Origin: an uncultured Pseudomonadota bacterium
Lineage (GTDB): Bacteria > Pseudomonadota > Gammaproteobacteria > Steroidobacterales > Steroidobacteraceae
Length of the DNA: 64,000 nucleotides
Assembly (NCBI GenBank): GCA_903908265.1
Contig: CAIVRI010000088.1
Span: forward strand, 1-64,000
Direction of reading: 5' to 3'
The notes under the pieces were generated by a model that saw only the letters and a program-made list of their open reading frames with translations, was not told where the DNA came from and made no database searches. This document shows positions 8,984-19,831 of the stretch, in pieces. Position numbers and translations under genes: made by a program. Position 1 is the stretch's first letter. Every line of letters begins with the position of its first letter.

Positions 8984-11140
8984 ATGTGCAACTGCAACAA
9001 TGTAAGAGTGGTCAGTTTAAAGTGTGCGGAGGCGCTCGTCGCAATTTTATTGACTACCAGCGTTTGTGCTGCCGTCAGCGTCGAGCAGCCCGGATTCACT
9101 CTGGAACAGGCCACCGCCTACCCCTTTGTCGACCACCTGGTCAGCGCAGCAGCGATTGACCGCGTCGCCTGGGTCCGCATGGTCGGCGGTGTCCGCAACA
9201 TCTTCGTTGCAGACGTGGCCACAGCCAACCCACGACAGGTGACGCAATTCACTGCGGATGATGGGCAAGAACTCACGCAATTGACCTTCTCGGCCAACGG
9301 TGAACAATTAGTCTTCGTCCGCGGGGGTGATCACGATTCCAATTGGCCGGCCCCCGGCGGGCTCCAGCCGAACCCAGCCTCATCCGCTGCAGAGCCAAAA
9401 ATCGCGCTCTGGTTGGCCGACCCATTGGGCAACACGCCCGCTCGAAAACTCGTCGACGGCGATGCGCCCGCCCTCTCCGCTACCGGCCAGTTGGCCTACA
9501 TCCACGACCATCAGGTCTGGACGGCTCCTCTCGATGGCCAGCCAGGTGCACGTTTGTTCTTTGATCGCGGACAGGACGGGGCACTGTCGTGGTCACCCGA
9601 TGGCCAACAATTGGCGTTCGTCTCCCACCGCGGGGACCATGCGTTTATTGGCGTCTATACGGGGGAGGACCGACCTCTACACTGGCTCGTACCCTCCACA
9701 GGCTTTGACGGCCACCCTATCTGGTCAGAGGATGGCAAGAAGTTGGCCTTTATTCGCCTCCCAGGCGAGGGTGGTCCACCACCCGCCCTCCTTAAACGAT
9801 CGCCTGCGCCTTGGGCGATTTGGTCGGTAGACGTCGCTACGGGAGCGGGGCACGCGGTTTGGAATAGCCCGGAGACCTTGCGCGGTTCCTACCCAGATGT
9901 CGCGGGCGAAGCTAATCTGCACTGGGCGGGTAACGACCAATTGACCTTCTTGTCGGAGGTCGATAATTGGCCACACTTGTATGTCGTGGCTGAAAAAGGT
10001 GGTGAAGCCCACCTGCTTACCCCCGGCCCCTTCATGGTTGAACACGTTGCCGTCAGCAAAGATGGCCGATCACTCGTGTATTCCGCCAACACCGGCACCA
10101 CTGCAGATGACGACGATCGGCGCCACCTCTTCCGCGTCGGGATCTCCGGGGGGGCGCCGACGCCACTGACCCGCGGCGAGAGCTTGGAATGGTCACCGGT
10201 GACTTGGTCCGCTGGCGTGGCGTTCATTGGCGCCGATGCCCGCAATCCTGGAGCAGTGCATATTCTCCCTTACAAGGGCGCAACGCCCAAACCGTTGCCC
10301 GGCCAAGCGCCGCCGGCAACCTTTGCGGGCGCCCGTTTTATTACGCCCAAGCAGGTCACATGGACAGCACCCGATGGTCTGTTGATCCACGGCCAATTGT
10401 TCCAACAGCCCGACGGCGTGGCGGCCAAACCCGGCGTCATCTTTGTCCACGGTGGCCCGCCCCGGCAAATGCTGCTCGGCTGGTCCTATATGCGCTACTA
10501 CGCGAATGCCTATGCGGTAAACCAATACCTTGCAGCGCATGGATTCGTAGTGCTGTCGGTCAACTACCGATTAGGGATCGGCTATGGCTACGACTTTCAA
10601 CACCCCGCAAATGCGGGCTGGACCGGATCCTCGGAATACCAGGACGTCGCTGCCGGTGGACGCTACTTAGCCGGTCTTCCCGGCGTGGATCCCCAACGCA
10701 TCGGTATTTGGGGTGGATCCTACGGCGGACTGCTCACCGCTTTAGGGCTTGCACGGGACTCCGACCTGTTTAAAGCCGGCGTAGATATCCACGGCGTCCA
10801 TGATTGGTCTCGCGACATCGGTTTCGACGAGAGCAACGCACCCCGCCTGCGCTATGAGAAAAGCGATTTAGAGGAAGCGCTCGCTGTGGCCTTCAAGGCC
10901 TCACCCGTTGCCGACATCGACCGATGGACCTCACCGGTAATGCTGATTCACGGCGACGACGACCGCAATGTGCATATCGGCCAAACGATCGATTTGGCGC
11001 GGCGCCTACGCGACCATGGCATCACCCATGAAGAATTGATTATTCCAGACGATATCCACGACTTCTTGCGCGATGCCAATTGGGCCAAAGTGGATGCGGC
11101 AACCGTTGACTTTTTGACACGCAAACTAGGCGCACAATAA
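8984..11140 (+). CDS. S9-family prolyl oligopeptidase / dipeptidyl aminopeptidase-like protein
   Basis: TolB-like beta-propeller repeats (LSWSPDGQQLAFVS) then alpha/beta hydrolase domain with GIWGGSYGGLLT, HGDDDRNVHIGQ and DDIHDF. Confidence 0.9.
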   Translation: MCNCNNVRVVSLKCAEALVAILLTTSVCAAVSVEQPGFTLEQATAYPFVDHLVSAAAIDRVAWVRMVGGVRNIFVADVATANPRQVTQFTADDGQELTQLTFSANGEQLVFVRGGDHDSNWPAPGGLQPNPASSAAEPKIALWLADPLGNTPARKLVDGDAPALSATGQLAYIHDHQVWTAPLDGQPGARLFFDRGQDGALSWSPDGQQLAFVSHRGDHAFIGVYTGEDRPLHWLVPSTGFDGHPIWSEDGKKLAFIRLPGEGGPPPALLKRSPAPWAIWSVDVATGAGHAVWNSPETLRGSYPDVAGEANLHWAGNDQLTFLSEVDNWPHLYVVAEKGGEAHLLTPGPFMVEHVAVSKDGRSLVYSANTGTTADDDDRRHLFRVGISGGAPTPLTRGESLEWSPVTWSAGVAFIGADARNPGAVHILPYKGATPKPLPGQAPPATFAGARFITPKQVTWTAPDGLLIHGQLFQQPDGVAAKPGVIFVHGGPPRQMLLGWSYMRYYANAYAVNQYLAAHGFVVLSVNYRLGIGYGYDFQHPANAGWTGSSEYQDVAAGGRYLAGLPGVDPQRIGIWGGSYGGLLTALGLARDSDLFKAGVDIHGVHDWSRDIGFDESNAPRLRYEKSDLEEALAVAFKASPVADIDRWTSPVMLIHGDDDRNVHIGQTIDLARRLRDHGITHEELIIPDDIHDFLRDANWAKVDAATVDFLTRKLGAQ

Positions 11141-11170
11141 GACCGGAGGAGCGAACCCGTCACTACCGCA

Positions 11171-11201
11171 GACTGCCCCGCAGAATCAGGCAGGGGCAGT
11201 C
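11171..11201. repeat. 9-bp perfect inverted repeat GACTGCCCC-N13-GGGGCAGTC, possible terminator
   Basis: Read directly; 30 nt after the S9 peptidase stop; no strong T-tract follows. Confidence 0.45.
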
Positions 11202-11465
11202 GGCCGCCAAGGCGGACCCTACTCTCGCAGCAACAGGCCATCCAAGGCCCCGCATCGGCTCTTTGCCGCCTTCCAGCAGGTCAATCAGCACCAATGCCCA
11301 CATTAAGTCCAATACCGGCCCATAAACAGTAGGATTACTCCAACTTACGGCCCATGATGCCCTTACTCTTATAATGAAGGAGCGGACATTTTGCGGGCCA
11401 ATGGCTACTAACGCTCTCACTCCGTATCCCTGCTGGAAATTTGGCGGAACTAACGGTATAGATAT

Positions 11466-12947
11466 ATGGCAACTAGAATCCTTCCAGTCGCAACCCGCAT
11501 CTACCGTTTGGTCGGCGCATTCATGCTCGTCGCCATTCTAACCGGCGCCATTTCCCTACGCACACTGTCGCGACTGAAGGTCAATGGCCCGGTGTATAAC
11601 GGCATCGTCTTGCAGAAGGACCTCCTCGCCGATATTCAACCGCCACCGCTATACCTAATCGAAAGCTACATGACCGTGTTGGAAATGCTCGGAGAGACCA
11701 ATCCCGCTACCCTGCGAGACCACATTTCCAAGCTCAAAACCTTGCATGATGATTTCACAGAACGCTCGAAAGTCTGGAGCATAAAATTAGCGGGCACACA
11801 CACCGGCGAACTGCTAACCGAACAGTCGCGCCGATACGCACTGCCAATGTTTGCCGCGATCGAAAGCGAATTTATCCCCGCCATACTGCGCCAAGACAAA
11901 GCGGCCGCATCCTCTCTAGCCTACGAAAAAATAAAAAATCAGTATCTCAGTCACCGCAAAGCCATCGACGAGCTAGTCGCTTTGGCATCCAAGAATAGCG
12001 AACAAGAAGAATTGTCCGCACGACGCGAATCGAACCAACAGACATTATTACTAATTGCCGCATTGACAGCAGGACTGCTGCTCATCGGCATCTATAGTTC
12101 TCTGATGGTACGTTCCTTGATGCAGATTTTGAAGGCAACGGCCAATCTACTTGGTTCGGGATGCCTAGAGGTTTCCAGTGCCGCAACACAAGTATCGGCG
12201 TCGAGCCAAAGTCTAGCGGCAGCATCGAATCAGCAAGCCGCGTCTGTTGAAGAGACCAGCGCATCGCTAGAAGAAGTGGCGAGCATGGTCCGGGTCACGG
12301 CAAACAATGCCGAAAAGGCAAAACTGCTGGCAGCGGAAACACGTTCTGCAGTGAACCACAGTTCCCAGAGCATGACAGAACTCAATAAAGCGATGGAAGA
12401 AATCGATGCGGCGAGCACACAGGTTGCTCGCATCGTGAAAAACATTGATGAAATCGCATTCCAGACCAACATACTCGCACTCAACGCCGCCGTGGAAGCT
12501 GCACGCGCTGGTGAATCCGGCGCTGGGTTTGCTGTAGTCGCAGACGAGGTCAGATCGTTAGCGCAACGCAGTGCGGCAGCGGCACGGGAAACCGCAGAGA
12601 AGATTGAGGTCGCACTCGAAAGTAGTCAAAAGGGCTTGCAGTGCACCATCAAAGTAGGTGACGCACTGCTAAGGATCACTGAGAAGGTAGGCTCCACCGA
12701 CATCATCGTTGGCGAGATAGCCACGGCGGCACGTGAGCAGGCGCAGGGCCTTGAACAGATCAATGAGGCAATCAGTCAGGTAGACCGTGTCTCGCAAGGC
12801 AACGCCAATAACGCCGAGCAAAGCGCTAATGCAGCGGCCAATCTCAGTGGGCATGCAGCCAGCCTGCAGGCTTTAGTGGCCCGATTGCGACTATTAGTCG
12901 GTGGGAAACCAGAAGCAAAGACGGCATCCACCTGGGGCATGAATTAG
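11466..12947 (+). CDS. Methyl-accepting chemotaxis protein
   Basis: N-terminal TM, periplasmic sensor, second TM, signalling hairpin [44 protein letters not shown]. Confidence 0.95.
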   Translation: MATRILPVATRIYRLVGAFMLVAILTGAISLRTLSRLKVNGPVYNGIVLQKDLLADIQPPPLYLIESYMTVLEMLGETNPATLRDHISKLKTLHDDFTERSKVWSIKLAGTHTGELLTEQSRRYALPMFAAIESEFIPAILRQDKAAASSLAYEKIKNQYLSHRKAIDELVALASKNSEQEELSARRESNQQTLLLIAALTAGLLLIGIYSSLMVRSLMQILKATANLLGSGCLEVSSAATQVSASSQSLAAASNQQAASVEETSASLEEVASMVRVTANNAEKAKLLAAETRSAVNHSSQSMTELNKAMEEIDAASTQVARIVKNIDEIAFQTNILALNAAVEAARAGESGAGFAVVADEVRSLAQRSAAAARETAEKIEVALESSQKGLQCTIKVGDALLRITEKVGSTDIIVGEIATAAREQAQGLEQINEAISQVDRVSQGNANNAEQSANAAANLSGHAASLQALVARLRLLVGGKPEAKTASTWGMN

Positions 12948-13198
12948 GCGTTTACCCCTTGGATGAAGCGAGAGCATGTCGACCGTGATCGCGGCATTGC
13001 GATGACCAAAGCGCGCCGCTCAAAATGGGGAGCCGAGCGCAAGGACAGAAGCGCTGCACGCCGGCTAGGCTGCCTGTTATGTCAAAAAAAACCAACTCAC
13101 CACAGTGATCTGTGTACGCTCCGGCACGTCAAACAACCACGTAGTGGACCGAAATACACCGTCCGTTTGGCTATTCAAAGAGTGACAGGACAAACCTC

Positions 13199-13810
13199 AT
13201 GACCACCTTTGTTCCCACGCAATCGCTGGCCCACGCTACCCGCCGTCTTTGGCTGCCTGTTGCGATCACCGTCGCGCTACTCGTGATTGGCTCTTGGGGC
13301 GCTGCAGCAGCCCATGCAGAGGGCTGGAAGCAAACCATCCAAATCTTTCGCATCAACCATAGCTCCGTTGCGATGTCGCTGGTCACTGCGCCTCCAGCTG
13401 GGCATAGCCTTGGCGATCTGCGGGTCCTTCCCGCAACGCCGATCTACGACGTGAACGGCGTCGCCATTGGACGCCTCGACGCACAAATGGTAACGACGAG
13501 CATCGATTACCCAAGGATTGGTGATGAAATCCGCATGACCAATCTGAACTTTAACTTCGGGCAGCCCGCAGGCAATGCTGCAGGGTCGCCGCATACGCTG
13601 CTCGTTAGCGGCAGCGGAGTCTATGCCACGGTCCACAGCACCTTGCCGACGGGTGCGGTATTAGTCAGGGCCATCACCGGCGGTACAGGCGCCTTCACGG
13701 GCGCACAAGGCTACGCGGAAAGTGAGCATTTGCACGATGGCTCTTGGTGGCACACCTTCCATATCTCCGGGGTCTCCGTCCGTCTGGCGCCTGAGCTATT
13801 CCGACCGTAG
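13199..13810 (+). CDS. Exported allene-oxide-cyclase/dirigent-like beta-barrel protein
   Basis: Signal/TM N-terminus; barrel-like pattern GSGVYATVHSTLPTGAVLVRAITGGTGAFTGAQGYAES. Confidence 0.6.
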   Translation: MTTFVPTQSLAHATRRLWLPVAITVALLVIGSWGAAAAHAEGWKQTIQIFRINHSSVAMSLVTAPPAGHSLGDLRVLPATPIYDVNGVAIGRLDAQMVTTSIDYPRIGDEIRMTNLNFNFGQPAGNAAGSPHTLLVSGSGVYATVHSTLPTGAVLVRAITGGTGAFTGAQGYAESEHLHDGSWWHTFHISGVSVRLAPELFRP

Positions 13811-13971
13811 CGACGCCCGCTAAGGCTCGGTTCCTCGGAGAGTGGGCGGAAGCACCCGGATTCACGCGACACCCGCACCGTGCAGTGACTCGCACCGCGG
13901 GCACTGCAGACAAAACGCCGACTCAATCAATCGGCGCTCTGTGTACACCACGCCGTGCCACTAAGGCAGCG

Positions 13972-14262
13972 TCATCCTGCCTTGGCGGTAAACAAGTTCA
14001 CAATTGGCGCCTCACGACTCACTACCGGATGCGGGAAGCCACCGACGACCGGTTGCGCAGGCAACAGCACGTCGTTGACGAACCGATCCTCGGCGTCCTT
14101 CGATTCCCAAACAGACACGATTAAATACCCCGCTTCGCCGGGGCCGGCCGCATGATAGGTCTGGCCTTTCGGCAGGCCACCGGGCGGATGAACGGCCGCG
14201 ATCTCCGCTTGGTAGTTCGCCTCGGTTGCACCGGGCCAGAAATGAACGAGCATATGAGCCAT
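13972..14262 (-). CDS. Small protein, possible dimeric alpha/beta-barrel (ABM-like)
   Basis: 96 aa; HFWPGATEANYQAEIAAVHPPGGLPKGQTYHAAGPGEAGYLIVSVWESKDAEDRF resembles small monooxygenase-like folds. Confidence 0.6.
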   Translation of the reverse strand: MAHMLVHFWPGATEANYQAEIAAVHPPGGLPKGQTYHAAGPGEAGYLIVSVWESKDAEDRFVNDVLLPAQPVVGGFPHPVVSREAPIVNLFTAKAG

Positions 14263-14508
14263 AAAAACTATCCTTGTATTTAACGGCAGCGTAACGCAAC
14301 TATTTCAGCCAGCGGACCGATCTGCAGTCCTGCGCTCCACTGCGACAAGCAAGCTCTTAGACAGCCAAAATAGCAATAGCAAGTGCATAGGACGCGCAAG
14401 AGAGCACAGGAACGTCCCCGAGCGCACTACCCGTCCGAACGACTACAATCTCGGGAACACGACGCCGCCCACTCCCTCCTAAAACAATGCGTTGGGTGTT
14501 GCACCCAT

Positions 14509-15459
14509 TCACCTAATCCGGAGCTTCGCCGCCAAAAATTCAGCTTTCAATTGGTCAATCAATGCCGCCGCGCTTTGCACGCGGTCAATGACACCAATAC
14601 CCTGCCCACAACCCCAAATCTCTTTCCACGCCTTCGGTTTATCACTAGCAAAGTCCATCTTAGTGGGGTCACTGACAGGCAGTTGCTCTGGGTCTAGGCC
14701 GGCATTGCGGATGGACGGCGCCAAATAATTGCCGTGCACACCAGTAAAATAATTGCTGTAGACGATATCGTCTGAGTTGCAGGCGACAATTCCCTGCTTA
14801 TATTCCACGGAAGCCCTAGCCTCCTCCGTCGCTATAAAAGCAGACCCGATATACGCGAAGTCAGCACCCATGGCCAGCGCTGCCAAAATGGCATTACCAC
14901 TCGCGATCGCACCACTCAGGGCGAGCGGACCCTGGAACCACTGCCTAATTTCTTGAACTAGCGCGAAAGGGCTTTTGAGGCCCGCATGACCACCAGCGCC
15001 GGTCGCCACCGCGATCAGTCCATCAGCGCCCTTTTCAATCGCCTTGTGTGCGAACTTATTATTAATCACATCGTGCATCACGACGCCGCCGTAACTATGC
15101 GCCGCCTGATTGATCTCCTCCCGCGCGCCGAGCGAAGTGATGATGAGCGGCACCTTGTACTTGACACAAAGGGCCATGTCCTCGAGCAAGCGAGGATTGC
15201 TCTTGTGCACGATCTGATTGATCGCGAACGGCGCAGCCGGACGGTCCGGATGCGCCCTGTTATGTGCGGCAAGACCTTCGTTGATTTCCGCCAACCATTC
15301 ATCAAGCTGTGATGCCGGTCGCGCATTCAGCGCCGGCATCGAACCGACCACGCCGTTAATACATTGGGCGATCACCAGCTTTGGTTGGCTGATGATGAAC
15401 AATGGAGCGCCAATAACGGGAAATTGCAGAGAAGCCAGCACAGTAGGAAGCTTTGACAC
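14509..15459 (-). CDS. Nitronate monooxygenase (2-nitropropane dioxygenase family)
   Basis: FPVIGAPLFIISQPKLVIAQCINGVVGSMPALNARP, GADGLIAVATGAGGHAG, SGAIASGNAILAALAMGADFAYIGSAFIAT. Confidence 0.9.
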   Translation of the reverse strand: MSKLPTVLASLQFPVIGAPLFIISQPKLVIAQCINGVVGSMPALNARPASQLDEWLAEINEGLAAHNRAHPDRPAAPFAINQIVHKSNPRLLEDMALCVKYKVPLIITSLGAREEINQAAHSYGGVVMHDVINNKFAHKAIEKGADGLIAVATGAGGHAGLKSPFALVQEIRQWFQGPLALSGAIASGNAILAALAMGADFAYIGSAFIATEEARASVEYKQGIVACNSDDIVYSNYFTGVHGNYLAPSIRNAGLDPEQLPVSDPTKMDFASDKPKAWKEIWGCGQGIGVIDRVQSAAALIDQLKAEFLAAKLRIR

Positions 15460-15475
15460 GTTCTAAGCCTTAAAT

Positions 15476-16360
15476 TTATTCGAAATCGGGTTCTTCCCAC
15501 CACGGGAAGAAATCGGGCATATCTGTAGAGACCTGATTCGGATACACGGGCTGACGCTTTTCCAAAAATGCGCTCACACCCTCTCGCGCATCCGCAGATT
15601 GGCCACGCGACTGTAGTGCCCGACTATCGACCCGATGGGCCTTCATGGGGTGATCCTGTCCCGACATATGCCAAAGCATTTGACGCGTTAAAGCTACCGA
15701 AACCGGCGCTGTGTGATCCGCGATTTCCCGCGCTAAGGCGCGCGCAGCCGGCAAGAGTTCCCCTGGCGCATGCACGCTGCGCACCAACCCATGATCCAAC
15801 GCCTCTTGGGCACCGAAGATGCGCCCAGTGAAGCACCATTCCAACGCCACTTGCATACCCACTAGACGGGACAAGAACCATGAGGAAGCTGCCTCCGGCG
15901 TAATACCCCGGCGCGCAAATACGAAGCCGAAACGCGCCTCCGTGCTGGCCATCCGGATATCCATGGGCAACTGGAGGGTCATACCGATCCCCACTGCCGC
16001 TCCATTGATCGCTCCAATCACCGGCTTGAGGCTCTTGAAAATACGCAACGTCACCAATCCGCCGCCATCCCGATAGTGATCGCCTACTTTAAAACGGGCG
16101 CGCGCCGCCTCATTGCGCGCGGCGTAGTCAAAAGTCGCCCCGCCAGCGGAGAGGTCCGCGCCCGCACAGAACGCTCGGCCGGCGCCAGTTATGATCACCA
16201 CTCGCACCGCGTCATCTGTATCCGTTGCCTCAAAGGCGCGCAACAAATCATCGCGCATTTGTGGCGTATAGGCATTTAACTTTTCAGGACGATTCAAGGT
16301 GATGGTCGCGATGTCATCCACCACATCGTAGAGCAGCGTTTCAAAACTAGGTAAGGTCAT
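15476..16360 (-). CDS. Enoyl-CoA hydratase/isomerase (crotonase) family protein
   Basis: ITLNRPEKLNAYTPQM, VVIITGAGRAFCAGADLS, KPVIGAINGAAVGIGMTLQLPMDIRMAS. Confidence 0.93.
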   Translation of the reverse strand: MTLPSFETLLYDVVDDIATITLNRPEKLNAYTPQMRDDLLRAFEATDTDDAVRVVIITGAGRAFCAGADLSAGGATFDYAARNEAARARFKVGDHYRDGGGLVTLRIFKSLKPVIGAINGAAVGIGMTLQLPMDIRMASTEARFGFVFARRGITPEAASSWFLSRLVGMQVALEWCFTGRIFGAQEALDHGLVRSVHAPGELLPAARALAREIADHTAPVSVALTRQMLWHMSGQDHPMKAHRVDSRALQSRGQSADAREGVSAFLEKRQPVYPNQVSTDMPDFFPWWEEPDFE

Positions 16361-16934
16361 AACATTCCCGGCAAGGAATTAAACAAGTAGACGGCACCTC
16401 CAGCCCACGTGCGAAGACAACCAGTCGCGCTATCGGGAGCGATCGCGGAAGTAAAAAAACTTGACTGCGCCAACTGCTGACCGCTCACGAAAAAACGCAA
16501 CGAAAACCTAGTCGCATCAACCGAACACATGCATTCACTATCCCCGCACATGCCGCATGGCGCAAACTGGCAACCAATTTTCCTCCAATCAACACTGGTA
16601 TTACTCCCATATTATCCCGAGTTTGCCACCGCGTGAATCTCACTTCGCATCACAGGCGGTAGTTTTGCCACCGATCGACCCATGCCGCGCGCGAGTTTTC
16701 CAATAACCGGACTGTATTATCCGTTGAATTGGCTAAGACCATCGCCTTTCGAACCCACGGGACTACAGTCTCGTCGCGGATCGGCGTTGCCGGCCGCACA
16801 GTGCAAGTGCGTACGCCCGAATGCGCCTATTTGACGCCTCACCGCAGCACGGCGGCCGGGAGCAAGACCCAAGCGGATCGACAGCATGTGGTATGGTCGT
16901 TCGGCCGGCGCAACATTAATTAGCAGAAAGCCCT

Positions 16935-17333
16935 ATGAGTATGACCTGCGTTTCTGTCGAACTGATTGGATTACGCGCAGCCTTAGATCTCATGGAAAGC
17001 GCGGCCTATGTCAAAGACACGGAAGGGCGCTACCTGTTTGCAAATAAGTCGGTTTGCAACTTGTTTGGGCGAGCACTGGCGGACATTGTAGGCATGGATG
17101 ACAGTCATTTTTTCGATCTTCAACGGTCGCATGAACTGAAAGACAACGACGCGCACGTGATGAAAGGCGACGAAATCGTCGCACATGAGGAAAGAAATAT
17201 CATTAAAGCCACCGGTGCAGAGCGCATCTACTTAACCGTAAAGATGCCCCTACACGACGCACTCGGAAGCGTGGTCGGCATGTGCGGAGTTTCGACCGAT
17301 ATCACGAACCAACCCCCCCGTCCGAATAATTAA
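16935..17333 (+). CDS. Stand-alone PAS domain protein
   Basis: AAYVKDTEGRYLFANKSVCNLFGRALADIVGMDDSHFF...VVGMCGVSTDIT; no output domain. Confidence 0.8.
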   Translation: MSMTCVSVELIGLRAALDLMESAAYVKDTEGRYLFANKSVCNLFGRALADIVGMDDSHFFDLQRSHELKDNDAHVMKGDEIVAHEERNIIKATGAERIYLTVKMPLHDALGSVVGMCGVSTDITNQPPRPNN

Positions 17334-17497
17334 AAAATGACTCGAAAAATAGACGGGGGCGCTCTATTTACTGACCCTGCATCAGGCACTCTAATCCGCA
17401 AGAGAGCCCCAATCCAACTCAAAACAGTTATACGCTATGCTCTGCGGAGCCCCGCTGCAAGTGAACATCTGACGATTCTCTAATCGAGGAACCCCTC

Positions 17498-19267
17498 ATG
17501 CGCCTCACCACTCTGCTGGCCTTGGTAGCACTAACCATTGGTGTCAACCCAACCGGTCTCGCGCAGCGCAAGCAGGCGCCGGTCGCAAGGCCCCCTTCGG
17601 CTGATGCGCAATTTCGCGATATCTATACCGGCGAATGGAAATGGCGGCAATTGGATGATGGGGATTCGGAAAGTGACACACAGATTTCCGATCACTTACC
17701 GCATGTCAACCAGGCCGCACAGGACCAGCGGCTAATCCATTGGCATTCGACCCTCGCGGCACTGCAACACATCGAGCGTAGCCAACTATCGCCCGCTGAG
17801 CAGGTTAATTTCGACGTTTATCTTCCCCAAATTGAATCGCTCGCGCGCTTGCAGGAACTGCGCGAGTACGAAATGCCGGTCAATTCCGATTCTGCTTTCT
17901 GGACCGGACTGACCTACACCGCACGCAGCACGTTTCGATCTGACAGCGACTATCAGCGCTGGATCGCACAAATGAAGGACATTCCCCGCTACTTCGCGGA
18001 GGAAACCGAGCAGATGCGCGCCGGACTCGCCAGGGGCTTCACCCCACCGAAGGTCACGCTCGCTGGCAGAGACGGCTCGCTTTCGGCAATCGTGGATTCG
18101 ACGCCAGAAAGCACATTTTTTTTCGTGCCCTTCGAAAAAATGAACGGGGTTTCGCAAGCGCAGAGCAGCCGACTTCGCGCTGAGGCGCTGGCGGTCATTC
18201 GGGAATCAGTACAGCCGGCCTATCGCCAGTTGCTCGAGTTCTTCCGTGACGAATACATCGCCCACGCACGCACCACTACTGCAGCAGTGGACCTACCCAA
18301 TGGCGATGCCTATTACCGCGCACGCATCACGGAATTCACAACCTTAGATCTCAGCGCAGCTGAAATCCATGCGTTTGGTGTGGCAGAGGTGGCGCGGTTG
18401 CACGCAGAGATGGTGGAGGTCATGAAAGCGACCGGCTGGACCGGCAGCTTTGAAGACTTCCTCGCGATGCTACGCACAGACCCGCGTTTCACTGCAAAGA
18501 GCGCTGAAGAATTGCTGATGCGGGCAGCATGGATCTCCAAACGCTTTGACGCCGTTGCCAGCCAGTACTTTGGTCGCTTGCCACGCGCGCGCTTCGCCAT
18601 TCGACCGGTACCAGACGAACTCGCCCCTTTTTATACTGCGGGTCGTGGCGGCAATGGCGTGTATTTACTCAATACTTACAATCTACCCGCCAGGCCGCTT
18701 TACAATCTCCCTGCGCTGACATTGCATGAATCGGCGCCCGGTCATGCGTTACAGATGTCACTGGCGCTCGAACACAAAGCCCAACCGGAATTTCGACAAC
18801 ACACCTATATTTCAGCCTTTGGTGAGGGCTGGGCCCTCTACTGTGAACGTCTCGGCGATGAGATGGGCATCTATCAAACTCCGTATGAGCGCTTTGGGAT
18901 GCTGGGCTATCAGATCTGGCGCGCGTCCCGCCTCGTTGTCGATACCGGGATGCATACCCAGGGCTGGTCACGACAACAGGCAATCGATTACTTAATGCAA
19001 TACACGACGCTGCCGGCGCACGAGGTCGAGACGGAAGTCGACCGCTACATCGCCTGGCCCGCGCAGGCTCTCTCTTATTATCTCGGTGAAAGTGAAATTG
19101 TAAAAGCACGCAGCCGCTCGGCGTCAGTTCTAGGAGAAAAGTTCAACTTGCGCGCGTTTCACGACACGGTGCTGGAACTGGGCTCGGTTCCCATGCGCGT
19201 ATTAAATACACGAATTGATCAGTTTATCGCGAGCGGCGGGAAAGGACCTTATCCAGAGGAGGAGTAA
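17498..19267 (+). CDS. DUF885 family protein (exported, putative metallopeptidase-like)
   Basis: LTLHESAPGHALQMSLALE (HExxxGH) and FGEGWALYCERLGDEMGIY are DUF885 hallmarks. Confidence 0.88.
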   Translation: MRLTTLLALVALTIGVNPTGLAQRKQAPVARPPSADAQFRDIYTGEWKWRQLDDGDSESDTQISDHLPHVNQAAQDQRLIHWHSTLAALQHIERSQLSPAEQVNFDVYLPQIESLARLQELREYEMPVNSDSAFWTGLTYTARSTFRSDSDYQRWIAQMKDIPRYFAEETEQMRAGLARGFTPPKVTLAGRDGSLSAIVDSTPESTFFFVPFEKMNGVSQAQSSRLRAEALAVIRESVQPAYRQLLEFFRDEYIAHARTTTAAVDLPNGDAYYRARITEFTTLDLSAAEIHAFGVAEVARLHAEMVEVMKATGWTGSFEDFLAMLRTDPRFTAKSAEELLMRAAWISKRFDAVASQYFGRLPRARFAIRPVPDELAPFYTAGRGGNGVYLLNTYNLPARPLYNLPALTLHESAPGHALQMSLALEHKAQPEFRQHTYISAFGEGWALYCERLGDEMGIYQTPYERFGMLGYQIWRASRLVVDTGMHTQGWSRQQAIDYLMQYTTLPAHEVETEVDRYIAWPAQALSYYLGESEIVKARSRSASVLGEKFNLRAFHDTVLELGSVPMRVLNTRIDQFIASGGKGPYPEEE

Positions 19268-19285
19268 AAGCGCGTCGGGGCGCAG

Positions 19286-19822
19286 TCAATCGGCACTGAC
19301 GTCGGTGAGCTCCGGAAACAGTACCTGCGTATAACCGAATCGTGTGAGGTCGGTCATACGCGTCGGGTACAAACGACCGATCAAGTGGTCACACTCGTGC
19401 TGCACGAGGCGCGCATGAAAGCTCTCGGCGACCCGATCAATAGGCGCCCCATGCAGATCAAATCCACGATAACGGATCCGCTCATATCGTGGGACCACGC
19501 CACGCAGACCGGGCACCGACAAGCACCCTTCCCATCCCTCGCTCACCGCATCGTCTAGCGCCTCAATGACAGGATTGATGAGCACAGTGACTGGTACGGC
19601 AGCAGCATCGGGATAGCGTGCGATGTGTTCAAATCCGAACAGTACGACAGCCAAATCGATGCCGATTTGCGGAGCAGCGAGCCCCGCGCCCTTCGCCACT
19701 GCCAGCGTGTCGTGTAAATCACGTACAGCGTCGTGCAGCGCAAGCGACCCGAAATCAGTCACGCGCGCCGCAACCTTTAGCAATCGCGGATCGCCCATCC
19801 GCAAAATATCCCGCACGGCCAT
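19286..19822 (-). CDS. def: Peptide deformylase
   Basis: Three motifs: [25 protein letters not shown]. Confidence 0.93.
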   Translation of the reverse strand: MAVRDILRMGDPRLLKVAARVTDFGSLALHDAVRDLHDTLAVAKGAGLAAPQIGIDLAVVLFGFEHIARYPDAAAVPVTVLINPVIEALDDAVSEGWEGCLSVPGLRGVVPRYERIRYRGFDLHGAPIDRVAESFHARLVQHECDHLIGRLYPTRMTDLTRFGYTQVLFPELTDVSAD

Positions 19823-19831
19823 CGGTAGCCC

